Shown: positions 1 to 5,606, counted from the first letter of the stretch. The stretch: DNA of 5,716 nucleotides from Pseudomonadota bacterium (GCA_021795795.1 JAJYPA010000526.1:1-5716), one strand, 5' to 3'. Made by a program: numbers and translations. Notes: generated from the letters alone by a model not told the origin.

Positions 1-765
1 CCAGCTGCAGAGGGTGGCGCGGGAGATCGGGACACCCGCCCGCAAGTACTGGGTTTCCTGCCGATATAAAGGCAGGTGATCCACATGTTTCGCCGTCATC
101 ACGTGGGCCACCAGGCGCGCCGTGGGCAAGCCCTTGTCGATCACCTGTGCCGGTAATGCCGGACTTTCAATCGTGCCGCAGGGGCGACAGGCCAGTTTGT
201 GGCGGATATGGCGAATCACCTGGAAGCGTCCAGGGAGATAATCCAGTTTTTCACTGATTTCTTCCCCGACGGTTTCCAAGGGGCCACCACACTGCACGCA
301 GGTGCAGGTCAGGGGATCGTGACGCACTTCCACCCGAGACAAAGCGGGAGACAGTTGCATGCGGCCGGGATGGCGGTGGGACGGACGAGCCACCGACTTC
401 GGCATCATCCCTTCCGCTTCCGTGACGGAGGCACTCTCGGCCAGCACCGCTTCCAGTTCGCTTTCTACGGCGGCAATCTCCGTTTCCAGGGCTTCTTCCC
501 AGAGATTGATCTGGTCCGGGGAGAGCTTTTCCGAACGGCGACCGAATCGCCAGCGTTGTAGTTTAGCGAGGGTGCTTTCCAGGCGGGCGATGGTTTCGTC
601 GCGCAGGGCGATATGCTGGTCTTTCTGGGCGATGAGGGCTTCTTGCCGGGCGATATGGCGGGTGCGTTCTGCGTTTTCCGCTTCGTAGGCCTCCTGCTTT
701 TGAAGCAGATCCAAGACCAGATCGCGCAGGGCGTCGGGGCTGGTGGGAAGCGGCGTTGAAATCAT
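1..765 (-). CDS. tnpC: IS66-family transposase TnpC (Orf3), 5' part, runs off the left edge
   Basis: This is the first 255 codons of the DDE transposase of an IS66 element, and the frame is open to base 1. Residues about 10-110 form a heptad-rich coiled coil (the leucine-zipper region of IS66 transposases) and include the family signature RFGRRSEKL at 73-81. Residues 154-196 hold a zinc finger (C156-x2-C159 and C193-x2-C196, with C154 nearby), followed by the start of the DDE domain (LPLYRQ, LRAGVPISRATL). The catalytic DDE residues lie beyond the window. ATG at 765 is the only usable start, because a TAA lies a few codons upstream in frame with no other start codon between. No Shine-Dalgarno is visible, so translation may depend on coupling to tnpB, which ends 49 bases upstream. 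Confidence 0.93.
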   Translation of the reverse strand, partial: MISTPLPTSPDALRDLVLDLLQKQEAYEAENAERTRHIARQEALIAQKDQHIALRDETIARLESTLAKLQRWRFGRRSEKLSPDQINLWEEALETEIAAVESELEAVLAESASVTEAEGMMPKSVARPSHRHPGRMQLSPALSRVEVRHDPLTCTCVQCGGPLETVGEEISEKLDYLPGRFQVIRHIRHKLACRPCGTIESPALPAQVIDKGLPTARLVAHVMTAKHVDHLPLYRQETQYLRAGVPISRATLCSW

Positions 766-814
766 GGGAAAATAGTACCAGAAACATGGTCTTTATACAA
801 GCAAATCCAGCGAG

Positions 815-1162
815 TTAGAGCAGTATGGGCGTGCATTTTTCCAGAGCCGGCAACGGCGTCCATGGCCGCCCTTCCACCAGCATCGCCCACTGTGCCGCCG
901 ATAGTTCTACGGCACCAGTATCTGCTCTGGGCCAGTGCAATCGTCCCTGATCCAGACGGCGGTACAAAAGCCAGAAACCTAGACCATCCCAAAGCAACAA
1001 TTTCAACCGATCGCCTCGCCGATTGCGAAAGACAAAAGCATGCCCACCAAAAGGATCGGCGGCGAGCACCCCCTGTACCTTGGCCGCCAGACCATCGAAA
1101 CCCAAACGCATGTCCACGGGTAATGCCGCGAGCCAGATCCGACTCCCCGGACTCAACCACAT
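815..1162 (-). CDS. tnpB: IS66-family accessory protein TnpB (Orf2)
   Basis: This is a 115-residue protein of the IS66 Orf2/TnpB family, at the usual family length. Landmarks are PVDMRLGFDGLAA at about 15-27, DPFGGHAFVFRNRRGDRLKLLLWDGLGFWL at about 36-65 (the strongly conserved core) and YRRLDQGRLHWP at about 67-78. IS66 elements of this type need TnpB with TnpA and TnpC for full transposition, but its biochemical role is not established. The ATG at 1162 overlaps the end of tnpA by 10 bases in a different frame, so the two are probably translationally coupled. It ends at TAA 815-817. Confidence 0.95.
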   Translation of the reverse strand: MWLSPGSRIWLAALPVDMRLGFDGLAAKVQGVLAADPFGGHAFVFRNRRGDRLKLLLWDGLGFWLLYRRLDQGRLHWPRADTGAVELSAAQWAMLVEGRPWTPLPALEKCTPILL

Positions 1163-1482
1163 GGGCTTTCGAGAACCTGCACCAGGGTGTGCAGCCAGCC
1201 CGCATCCACTGGCGCCGAGAGCTTCAGGCTACGGCCCGACAAGAGATGAATTTCTACGGGCAAAGTGGAAAGAGCGGCTGGTTTCAGAGTGACCGGCAAA
1301 AATCCATCGGCACCACGCACCATCGGCTGCGCTTCTGCTAATCGCTTGCGCCAGTAATACCAGTTGGCCACGGCAATTCCTTTCTGCGCACAGTAATCCT
1401 TGATCGAAAGATCACTCGTCTGAAACGCCTCTATCTGCTTGCGCCAATAAGCCGCCTTGGCAGCCTTCTCATCCTTCGTCAT
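1153..1482 (-). CDS. tnpA: IS66-family TnpA (Orf1), helix-turn-helix protein
   Basis: This is a 109-residue protein carrying the IS66 TnpA/IS3 OrfA-like helix-turn-helix. The sequence around residues 18-48 (FQTSDLSIKDYCAQKGIAVANWYYWRKRL) is the family's DNA-binding region, and WYYWRKRL is a typical ending of it. It probably binds the element's ends together with TnpB and TnpC. I place the start at the ATG at 1482 because a near-perfect GAGGAGGG sits 6 bases upstream. A second in-frame ATG at 1488 is too close to that site (spacing 0-1), and the frame is open further up to 1518. The stop (TGA 1153-1155) lies inside the start region of tnpB. Confidence 0.93.
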   Translation of the reverse strand: MTKDEKAAKAAYWRKQIEAFQTSDLSIKDYCAQKGIAVANWYYWRKRLAEAQPMVRGADGFLPVTLKPAALSTLPVEIHLLSGRSLKLSAPVDAGWLHTLVQVLESPCG

Positions 1483-1488
1483 ATCCAT

Positions 1489-1496
1489 CCCTCCTC
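1489..1496 (-). promoter_or_regulatory. Shine-Dalgarno of tnpA
   Basis: GAGGAGGG read on the minus strand lies 6 bases before the ATG at 1482 and directly abuts the ATG at 1488. The spacing decides in favour of 1482 as the tnpA start. It is the strongest ribosome binding site in the window. Confidence 0.75.
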
Positions 1497-1540
1497 GCTG
1501 AATGCGCGTCAGGATCACTCCGGCCAGAAAATTTGGAAAG

Positions 1541-1561
1541 GTGGGTTGCTTAGACGCTTAC
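1541..1561 (-). repeat. Terminal inverted repeat of the IS66 element (tnpA side)
   Basis: Read on the minus strand from 1561 inwards the sequence is GTAAGCGTCTAAGCAACCCA and continues. The GTAA start and the position about 80 bases upstream of tnpA match the end of IS66-family elements. The matching copy downstream of tnpC is outside the window, so the inner limit of the repeat is approximate. Confidence 0.8.
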
Positions 1562-1569
1562 GATCAATG
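1562..1569. repeat. Putative 8-bp target-site duplication of the IS66 insertion (one copy)
   Basis: GATCAATG directly follows the terminal repeat. IS66-family elements duplicate 8 bases of target. Only one copy is within the window, so this is predicted from the element boundary and not observed as a pair. Confidence 0.5.
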
Positions 1570-1669
1570 GAGCAAAAAACAATTTTGCTCGCGTCTTATC
1601 GCACAAGCATTCTCATCCGTTGACATCAAGCTTGTCTACGATCCAAATTTCTGCTCGCCCGAGATCTAA
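1562..1669 (+). pseudogene. Fragment of a papain-like (YiiX/NlpC-type) cysteine hydrolase, cut by IS66
   Basis: The frame beginning at the first base outside the IS reads 35 codons to TAA 1667-1669. It contains FCSRLIAQAFSSVDIKL and then DPNFCSPE. The pattern aromatic-C-S-x-L-[IV]-x-x-[AY]-[FY] resembles the active-site cysteine helix of permuted papain-like amidases (YaeF/YiiX, peptidase C92) and NlpC/P60-type enzymes, where a segment ending in S-P-[ED]-[DL] often follows. The tail would continue naturally as DLKNSPLLAPV, which is found in the next frame (GAT CTA AAG from 1663, open down to 2490). One extra G near 1663 would give CCC GAG GAT CTA and fuse the two. The 5' part, with any other active-site residues, would lie beyond the other end of the IS. 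I infer that the gene was inactivated by the insertion and a frameshift. The family call is from motif memory only. Confidence 0.6.
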
Positions 1670-1707
1670 AGAATAGCCCGTTACTCGCTCCTGTTTCTGC
1701 CGCAACG

Positions 1708-2490
1708 GTGCTGGTGACCGCTGAGGAAGCGGCGTGGTGGGAAGGGAATGAGGACGTCCCACAACGTATGCGAGACGCGATCAACACGGTTCTCAAAGGC
1801 GCACGCAAGAAAAACCCGGACATACAAACATTCGACGATCTCCACCACCATCTGGTGAGCCACCCAGAACATGACGATGATTTCTGCCAGTTACTTCAGA
1901 CGTCTGGCTATCTCTCGATCTGGAAGATTGAACGGGCAAAGAATCCATGGCAGTATGATTTGGCTATAATGAGCGCCGTTCCGTCTGACCGAATTGATAA
2001 CTATTGTTGGAGTGTGCTAGAGAACGAGGTAGGTGGGCCGAACCGATATGTCGTCAATCGAGGCGGATATCTGCTCTATTCTAGGCAATATAATCTTCAG
2101 TTTTTCTGGGTGATGGCAGAGTTGTACGAACATTTGGCGGCGCTCCATCGCCAGCGTGTGGACGTCGCAGCCAAGTGGCTTGAAGTAAATGGTCGCCTTG
2201 CGCGACCAACGCAATCACACCTCACGCCGCATACGCCAGAATGGTTTGAAGCCTTGGAGCAATGGGATCCACCAAAGGCCATGATGGCGCAGAAGATCAT
2301 GGAGCTCGCAGGCCGGACAGACGTATGTTCAATTTGCGGAGATCATCAACCAAGGGATTATTTTTTGGAAGGAAAGCATACGCCAGCTGGCGGCGTGGAC
2401 ACGCTACGGCTTTGCGATGACTGTGTTCGGATTCGTCGAGCGAACGGGGAGCCGTTCATGCCTCTCTCGGATCACCGAGAAGGTGGATGA
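1708..2490 (+). CDS. C-terminal part of a broken gene: conserved hypothetical protein with C4 zinc-ribbon
   Basis: This is an open frame of 260 codons from GTG 1708. The same frame is open back to 1624 with no ATG, GTG or TTG before 1708, and no Shine-Dalgarno precedes 1708, so a native start here is doubtful. Together with 1562-1669 it looks like the 3' part of one frameshifted gene. The N-terminal 200 residues are mostly helical in character, rich in W, Y and charged residues (for example WQYDLAIMSAVPSDRIDNYCW at about 81-101), with no family I recognise. The end carries a clear metal-binding pair, C207-x2-C210 and C236-x2-C239 (CSICG and LCDDCVRIRR), the shape of a zinc-ribbon or treble-clef knuckle. 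No catalytic residues are apparent in this part. If it is expressed alone it would lack the putative hydrolase domain. Confidence 0.6.
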   Translation: MLVTAEEAAWWEGNEDVPQRMRDAINTVLKGARKKNPDIQTFDDLHHHLVSHPEHDDDFCQLLQTSGYLSIWKIERAKNPWQYDLAIMSAVPSDRIDNYCWSVLENEVGGPNRYVVNRGGYLLYSRQYNLQFFWVMAELYEHLAALHRQRVDVAAKWLEVNGRLARPTQSHLTPHTPEWFEALEQWDPPKAMMAQKIMELAGRTDVCSICGDHQPRDYFLEGKHTPAGGVDTLRLCDDCVRIRRANGEPFMPLSDHREGG

Positions 2491-2558
2491 TCCAAGCAAC
2501 CCTCAATGAAGCGATGATTGAAGGTTGGTCCGAACTGCCTGGACTATTGCATCAGTAG
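2487..2558 (+). CDS. 23-codon ORF overlapping the previous stop by ATGA; likely gene remnant
   Basis: The ATG at 2487 overlaps the TGA of the upstream frame (ATGA), an arrangement typical of translationally coupled operon genes. The predicted peptide is MIQATLNEAMIEGWSELPGL plus three residues, ending at TAG 2556-2558. It is amphipathic-helix-like and resembles the beginning of a larger protein. I do not recognise it. After the stop no frame continues convincingly. It may be the start of a degraded second gene of the broken operon, a true small coupled ORF, or chance. Confidence 0.3.
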   Translation: MIQATLNEAMIEGWSELPGLLHQ

Positions 2559-2650
2559 GTAGGTGTCGAGCGAAGTCGATAGTAGATGGCGTGAGCAGAA
2601 TCTTCCCTACATGGCCCAATAGGGCGAGATTCGAGCACCGTTGCATGAAG

Positions 2651-2680
2651 TTAGCATGGCTGGCAAGATCATACTATTAT
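2651..2680 (+). promoter_or_regulatory. Putative sigma70-type promoter of the HEPN gene
   Basis: TTAGCA (2651-2656, 4 of 6 to TTGACA) and TATTAT (2675-2680, 5 of 6 to TATAAT) are separated by 18 bases in a stretch that turns abruptly AT-rich. The expected transcript start near 2687 would leave a leader of about 30 bases before ATG 2716. This argues against the upstream TTG 2641 and ATG 2656 as starts, since they would lie within the promoter. Low-complexity AT sequence gives such matches by chance, so support is modest. Confidence 0.35.
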
Positions 2681-2715
2681 TTTTATTTGTTTATTTAACC
2701 CGAAAAACAGAGAGC

Positions 2716-3774
2716 ATGGTAATGACAGCAGAAAATAGAATTTGGTCAGATCCGGCTTGGGTTACATACATAACGCCATTCAGGCTTATAGTTCCGGACG
2801 GTGAAGTGCCGCTCGAAAGTTCTTTGGATGAAATTAATGGCAATACCTATAATCATGGAAAACTATCAAAAATAGTTGGAACGCTTCCATTAGGAAAGCA
2901 AGACCTGAAAGATTTCAGCATATTGATTTGCTATGATGGAGCTATAGCATTACCTCGCTACAAGAGTCTTTGTCAGAAAGAAGATGCGGTGCTATTATTT
3001 AATAAAATATTGTGTAATTTTCTTGTTGGCGGTATATACTGTGAGGCAATTGATGTACGAGATGTGGTGTGTGGTCAATTATACAAAGAAGAATTTATTT
3101 GGCCAGTGAATTATGGTGGCAGCGTATCTTCACAATTGCATGCCAGCTTACGCACAAAGGTAGCAGGCCTGCTGCAAGCCGCAGAGCTAATTAAGCCTAG
3201 AGCAATTTTCGTTTCTGATATCTGTAAGGCTTTTAATATTGGCGAACAAATAACGGCCACAATTAACAATCTTACGCCACAATTTCTCATTCGCGGGGCG
3301 ACTGAATTACAAAATAAAAACTGGTCTTCTGCGATCTCACTGCTATGGACCTGTGTCGAGCAGATGTCAGAATTTCTATGGGAGAAAAAATTCATAGCAA
3401 ATTGTGAAAGACATCCTAAACAACCTCTTTCTGGAAGAATAAAATCATTTCAAAATGACAATCAGACCTGGCCAATATCGGTGAAGCAAGAAATGTTATT
3501 CCAAACCGGAATAATTAACGATATCACTTTTGCGAACATATATCCTGCACGACAGGCAAGGAACCGTCTTGTGCATAAAGGAGATTATGTTGATCCTGTT
3601 ACTGTGTTTAACCTTTTTGATGGCGTTTGCCAAATGCTATCGTTATGTTCAGGAATTGCCGATTTACCTTTGAGCAAATCCGCCGCGCCTCAATCCCAAC
3701 CAGACCAAGACGGGGGGAACCGTTCTATGGAAGATAATCCATTCGAACAGTGGTTGTCGCACTCAAAAAATTAA
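2716..3774 (+). CDS. HEPN-like domain protein with uncharacterised N-terminal half (putative defence RNase)
   Basis: A 352-residue protein from ATG 2716. The frame stays open to TTG 2641, but the extra 25 residues coincide with a promoter-like AT stretch. ATG 2722 is an alternative, with AGAGAG 7 bases ahead. Residues about 190-315 are helical and end in ARQARNRLVHKGDYVDP. R282-N-R-L-V-H287 is the R-x4-H signature, with Asn after Arg, that marks the HEPN superfamily, many of whose members are metal-independent RNases in abortive-infection and toxin systems. Residues 1-185 (WSDPAWVTYITPFRLIVPDGEV..., FSILICYDGA, LGGIYCEA-like LVGGIYCEAIDV) show no known family and could sense or bind a trigger. 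The last 33 residues are a polar Pro/Gln/Asp linker plus a short NPFEQWL tail. No MNT or other obvious antitoxin gene adjoins it. At roughly 30% G+C in samples, it is much more AT-rich than its neighbours, a sign of separate acquisition. RNase activity is inferred, not shown. Confidence 0.75.
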   Translation: MVMTAENRIWSDPAWVTYITPFRLIVPDGEVPLESSLDEINGNTYNHGKLSKIVGTLPLGKQDLKDFSILICYDGAIALPRYKSLCQKEDAVLLFNKILCNFLVGGIYCEAIDVRDVVCGQLYKEEFIWPVNYGGSVSSQLHASLRTKVAGLLQAAELIKPRAIFVSDICKAFNIGEQITATINNLTPQFLIRGATELQNKNWSSAISLLWTCVEQMSEFLWEKKFIANCERHPKQPLSGRIKSFQNDNQTWPISVKQEMLFQTGIINDITFANIYPARQARNRLVHKGDYVDPVTVFNLFDGVCQMLSLCSGIADLPLSKSAAPQSQPDQDGGNRSMEDNPFEQWLSHSKN

Positions 3775-3957
3775 CTCGTGATATAAATATGTGCTCTCGA
3801 CAATTTCCTTGATCTGTAAATTGTTTGCACAATAAAGAACTTGATCTAGAAAATTTGTGTCTGAGATCGTCTCTTGCCAGGCGTCCGCTCCCGCTGCATC
3901 ACTGACCATTGCACAGCGCCAAAATCATGCCATCTGGTGCTACAGAATCCCACCGCG
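3775..3957. other. Gene-free spacer between convergent genes
   Basis: This 183-base region separates the rightward HEPN gene from the leftward nuclease gene. The left 90 bases are AT-rich like the HEPN gene and the right half is more balanced, so the junction between two acquired segments may lie near 3860. It contains a 7-base inverted repeat (ACAATTT 3800-3806, AAATTGT 3818-3824, 11-base loop) and an 8-base direct repeat CTTGATCT at 3808-3815 and 3840-3847. No hairpin followed by a T run was found for either gene, and no frame resembles a protein I recognise. Confidence 0.6.
3800..3824. repeat. 7-bp inverted repeat downstream of the HEPN gene
   Basis: ACAATTT at 3800-3806 and AAATTGT at 3818-3824 are perfect complements around an 11-base loop, 26 bases after the HEPN stop codon. 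The stem is AT-rich and no T tract follows, so it is a poor intrinsic terminator. It could still mark a transcript end or be chance in AT-rich DNA. Confidence 0.25.
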
Positions 3958-4527
3958 TTAGCCAGCATTTTCTACCTCGATAAACGCATAGTATGTGGAA
4001 GCGGAGACAGGGAGCCAAGAAACGACGTAGCTTCCCTTGATTTTAACCTGGACATCTTTGGCGCCAGTTGGTTTTTCAATGCGTCCGGTGATAGGGCATC
4101 CAGATCGGAAGTAACCGTAAATTCCAGCAGACGAGCCAGAGTAGAAAAGTCGGTCATCAGCAAAGATCAGAAGTGCAGTATGAGAGAAGCCGGCAGCCTT
4201 GAGTTCTTCGACAAATGCAATGTCCTTGCAGAAGTTGTACATCTGCTCTGGGTATTGGCCGTTGCGCGGATACTTCAATTCTATCGCGTACTTTAGGTCA
4301 GAGCGATCCGGTGAAAAGACGGCGATGTCGAGTTCACGCTTCGTGAATTCCGCTTTCGAAAGCGCAAAGTAGGAGACGTTGCGTTCGAACTGGACTTTGT
4401 AGTTGGGAAGGGCCGAGCGGAGAAATATGCCGACTTCGTGCTGAAGGCTGAACTCGTTGTAAATGTCAGTGCCGTTGCTAGCTACAGATTGGATGAATTG
4501 CGCAACGAGTTCTGATAGATCGCTCAT
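3958..4527 (-). CDS. PD-(D/E)XK nuclease-superfamily protein
   Basis: A 189-residue protein from ATG 4527. An in-frame GTG at 4539 would add four residues; neither start has a good Shine-Dalgarno. The core matches the restriction-endonuclease-like fold: an N-terminal helix with LQHEVGIFLRSALP (E31), a strand KRELDIAVF with D67, then YAIELKYP with E83-L-K85, followed by a helix with QMYNFCKDIAFVEELKAAGF and the strand TALLIFADD. The spacing D-x15-ExK is that of PD-(D/E)XK nucleases, all three catalytic positions are kept, and the length fits a single-domain enzyme. It would cut DNA (or RNA) with Mg2+. The C-terminal 60 residues (GIYGYFR, GSYVVSWLPV) may help in recognition. It lies 72 bases downstream of the Abi_C gene on the same strand and is probably co-transcribed with it, which suggests a role in phage defence. 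The target and partner are unknown. Confidence 0.75.
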   Translation of the reverse strand: MSDLSELVAQFIQSVASNGTDIYNEFSLQHEVGIFLRSALPNYKVQFERNVSYFALSKAEFTKRELDIAVFSPDRSDLKYAIELKYPRNGQYPEQMYNFCKDIAFVEELKAAGFSHTALLIFADDRLFYSGSSAGIYGYFRSGCPITGRIEKPTGAKDVQVKIKGSYVVSWLPVSASTYYAFIEVENAG

Positions 4528-4552
4528 GAATGATAACACCCAGCATATCCGG

Positions 4553-4581
4553 CCGGCTCTGGAGCGCTGCGGAAAAGCCGG
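4553..4581. repeat. 6-bp GC-rich inverted repeat between the two minus-strand genes
   Basis: CCGGCT 4553-4558 and AGCCGG 4576-4581 are perfect complements with a 17-base loop, inside the 72-base gap between the Abi_C and nuclease genes. No T run follows on the minus strand, so it is not a clear terminator. It could attenuate or stabilise the shared transcript, or be a degenerate recombination site. Confidence 0.3.
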
Positions 4582-4599
4582 TCCGAGTTGGCGCTGTTG

Positions 4600-5424
4600 T
4601 TAACTTGCACCTAGCTTATCCAACATGTATCCAGCAATTACGCCGGCCAGCTCTACAGCAGCTTCTGCCTCTGCTTTTGTAATACCTGCAGACCAAGGCC
4701 GACCGTGGCCCGTGCCTTCTTTGTTCCGAAGGCGGTTCACACCGATGGCAGATTGATACATACCACGTTCCATCGCGCGGCATGAGGCCTCCGTGGATGA
4801 TGGTGGATCCTCGGGCGTCGCTAGGCCGAGAGCAACGAATGCTTGGCCAAGCAATGCAGGGAAATTGGTTTGCTGCGGGTAGACGCCGAATTTCAGCGTT
4901 ATCACATGCGCTGCAGTGGCTTCCAGCAAGTCTTTGCTCGTACCGGAGAGTAGTGCGGCATCCTCCGCACCTTTTTTGGCACGCCGGGCATATGCGCACA
5001 ATGCTTCTGTGAGGTTCCGTCCACTAAGCGATTCCAGGTTCTTGGGGCGCAGATCTCCGTCCATTGCAAGTACGTACCCTTCTGAACTGAAGGCATCTAC
5101 AGCCTGCAGAATGATGTCCTTTCCAATGTAGTTATCGGAGGTTTCCCTGAACCCACCGGATGCTCTAATCTTTGAAAACAATCCCTCGATTAGCTTCCCT
5201 CCGGCTGCTTGGTCATTATCGAGTGCCCACGAAAGAACAGCCCGCACCCGCTTCGCTTTCCCAACTGTTTGCCCTTGCGCTTTAGGGTCAGAGTGCGATA
5301 ACCCCGAGCGCGCGATATAGAAGTCCAAGTCAGAGTGACTTGGCTCCCTATACGTATCCGATTGGGAGTCGTCGACCATCTTGCTCACTGCGGCCACAAT
5401 CAAGTCGGTTATCGGCAATGCCAT
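4600..5424 (-). CDS. Abortive infection family protein with Abi_C (HEPN-type) C-terminal domain
   Basis: A 274-residue protein of the abortive infection (Abi_C) type, typical in length. The C-terminal part (about 165-272) carries the recognisable family run: LLEATAAHVITLKFG, FPALLGQAFVALGLATPEDP, AMERGMYQSAIGVNRLRNKEGTGHGRPW, then a final helix AEAEAAVELAGVIAGYML. R233-x6-H240 in NRLRNKEGTGHGRP fits the R-x4-6-H motif of HEPN RNases. The N-terminal part (IVAAVSKMVDD, REPSHSDLDFYI, GQTVGKAKRVRAVLSWAL, LTEALCAYARRAKKGAEDAALLSGTSKD) is the usual extension of this family. By analogy it would stop phage growth by cleaving cellular RNA, but the trigger and target are unknown. The ATG at 5424 has only a weak purine stretch (AAGAGAGAG) upstream. 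It is the first gene of a likely two-gene unit with the PD-(D/E)XK gene. The frame is intact. Confidence 0.85.
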   Translation of the reverse strand: MALPITDLIVAAVSKMVDDSQSDTYREPSHSDLDFYIARSGLSHSDPKAQGQTVGKAKRVRAVLSWALDNDQAAGGKLIEGLFSKIRASGGFRETSDNYIGKDIILQAVDAFSSEGYVLAMDGDLRPKNLESLSGRNLTEALCAYARRAKKGAEDAALLSGTSKDLLEATAAHVITLKFGVYPQQTNFPALLGQAFVALGLATPEDPPSSTEASCRAMERGMYQSAIGVNRLRNKEGTGHGRPWSAGITKAEAEAAVELAGVIAGYMLDKLGAS

Positions 5425-5482
5425 TTCGTTCGCTGCTCTCTCTTAATATTCTCCGAGACATAAATTTGGATGCACTACGTCT

Positions 5483-5509
5483 GCAGCATAACCTCCATTG
5501 CAGTATAAC
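5483..5509. repeat. 10-bp direct repeat upstream of the Abi_C gene (possible operator)
   Basis: GCAGCATAAC (5483-5492) and GCAGTATAAC (5500-5509) differ at one base and are 17 bases apart from start to start. The second copy lies over the predicted -10 element, and both lie 59-85 bases upstream of the Abi_C start. Such placement would suit a repressor-binding site, but no regulator gene is in the window and the pair may be chance. Confidence 0.35.
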
Positions 5510-5516
5510 ATGTCAA
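5502..5516 (-). promoter_or_regulatory. Putative promoter for the Abi_C/nuclease genes
   Basis: On the minus strand TGTTATACT (5510-5502) is an extended -10 (TG-N-TATACT, 5 of 6 to TATAAT), giving a leader of roughly 70 bases before ATG 5424. A perfect TTGACA (5516-5511) lies immediately upstream. That is too close to pair with TATACT, but it could serve as -35 for the poorer GGTTAT 17 bases further down. The two options are alternatives and neither is proven. Confidence 0.4.
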
Positions 5517-5606
5517 GCATACCTTAGCTGCAGGCGAAACTACACGCTGATGCTACTCCTCCGTAGCACATCGTTGAACGACCGCTTTTGCTGCCAACCT
5601 GTCATT

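Larger units (their letters stand above)
1..1561 (-). mobile_element. IS66-family insertion sequence, partial (tnpA end)
   Basis: Three leftward genes in the order tnpA-tnpB-tnpC are the hallmark of the IS66 family. A terminal repeat beginning GTAAGCGTC, read on the minus strand, closes the element at 1561; IS66-family ends start with GTAA. tnpC is still open at base 1, so the far end lies outside the window. The 8 bases that follow (1562-1569, GATCAATG) are the expected length for an IS66 target duplication, but the second copy cannot be seen. The three frames show no stops or frameshifts, so the element may be active. The assignment to family is secure; the exact element is not identified. 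Confidence 0.93.

Noticed and set aside
862..1341. 159-codon plus-strand open frame across tnpB/tnpA.
   Set aside because: It is antisense to two unmistakable IS66 genes. High G+C content commonly leaves such open shadow frames.
1570..1590. Perfect 8-bp hairpin GAGCAAAA / TTTTGCTC with a 5-base loop, considered as a terminator.
   Set aside because: It lies inside the disrupted coding frame (encoding SKKQFCS) and has no T run, so it is more likely a coincidence of codons.
1620..1648. Perfect -35 hexamer TTGACA upstream of the 1708 frame.
   Set aside because: At 16-18 base spacing the -10 candidates (TCCAAA, CCAAAT, CAAATT) are poor, and the position falls within the former coding sequence.
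2641..2715. Hydrophobic N-terminal extension of the HEPN protein (AGKIILLFLFVYL), considered as a signal peptide or membrane anchor.
   Set aside because: The hydrophobic run is only about 10 residues and coincides with an AT-rich promoter-like stretch. The start codon would be TTG, or an ATG without a ribosome binding site. Not excluded entirely.
3874..4296. 140-codon plus-strand open frame.
   Set aside because: Most of it is antisense to the PD-(D/E)XK gene, its protein has no recognisable pattern, and the minus-strand frame has a clear motif set.
4528..4605. Possible integron attC site: the Abi_C stop lies in AGTTAAC followed by AACAGCGCCAACTCGGACC, and the nuclease gene likewise ends in GGCTAAC.
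   Set aside because: The opposite core site needed (GTTRRRY near 4531-4540 on the minus strand) matches only its GTTA part, and no partner site is found after the second gene. A structure-aware attC search would be needed to revive the idea.
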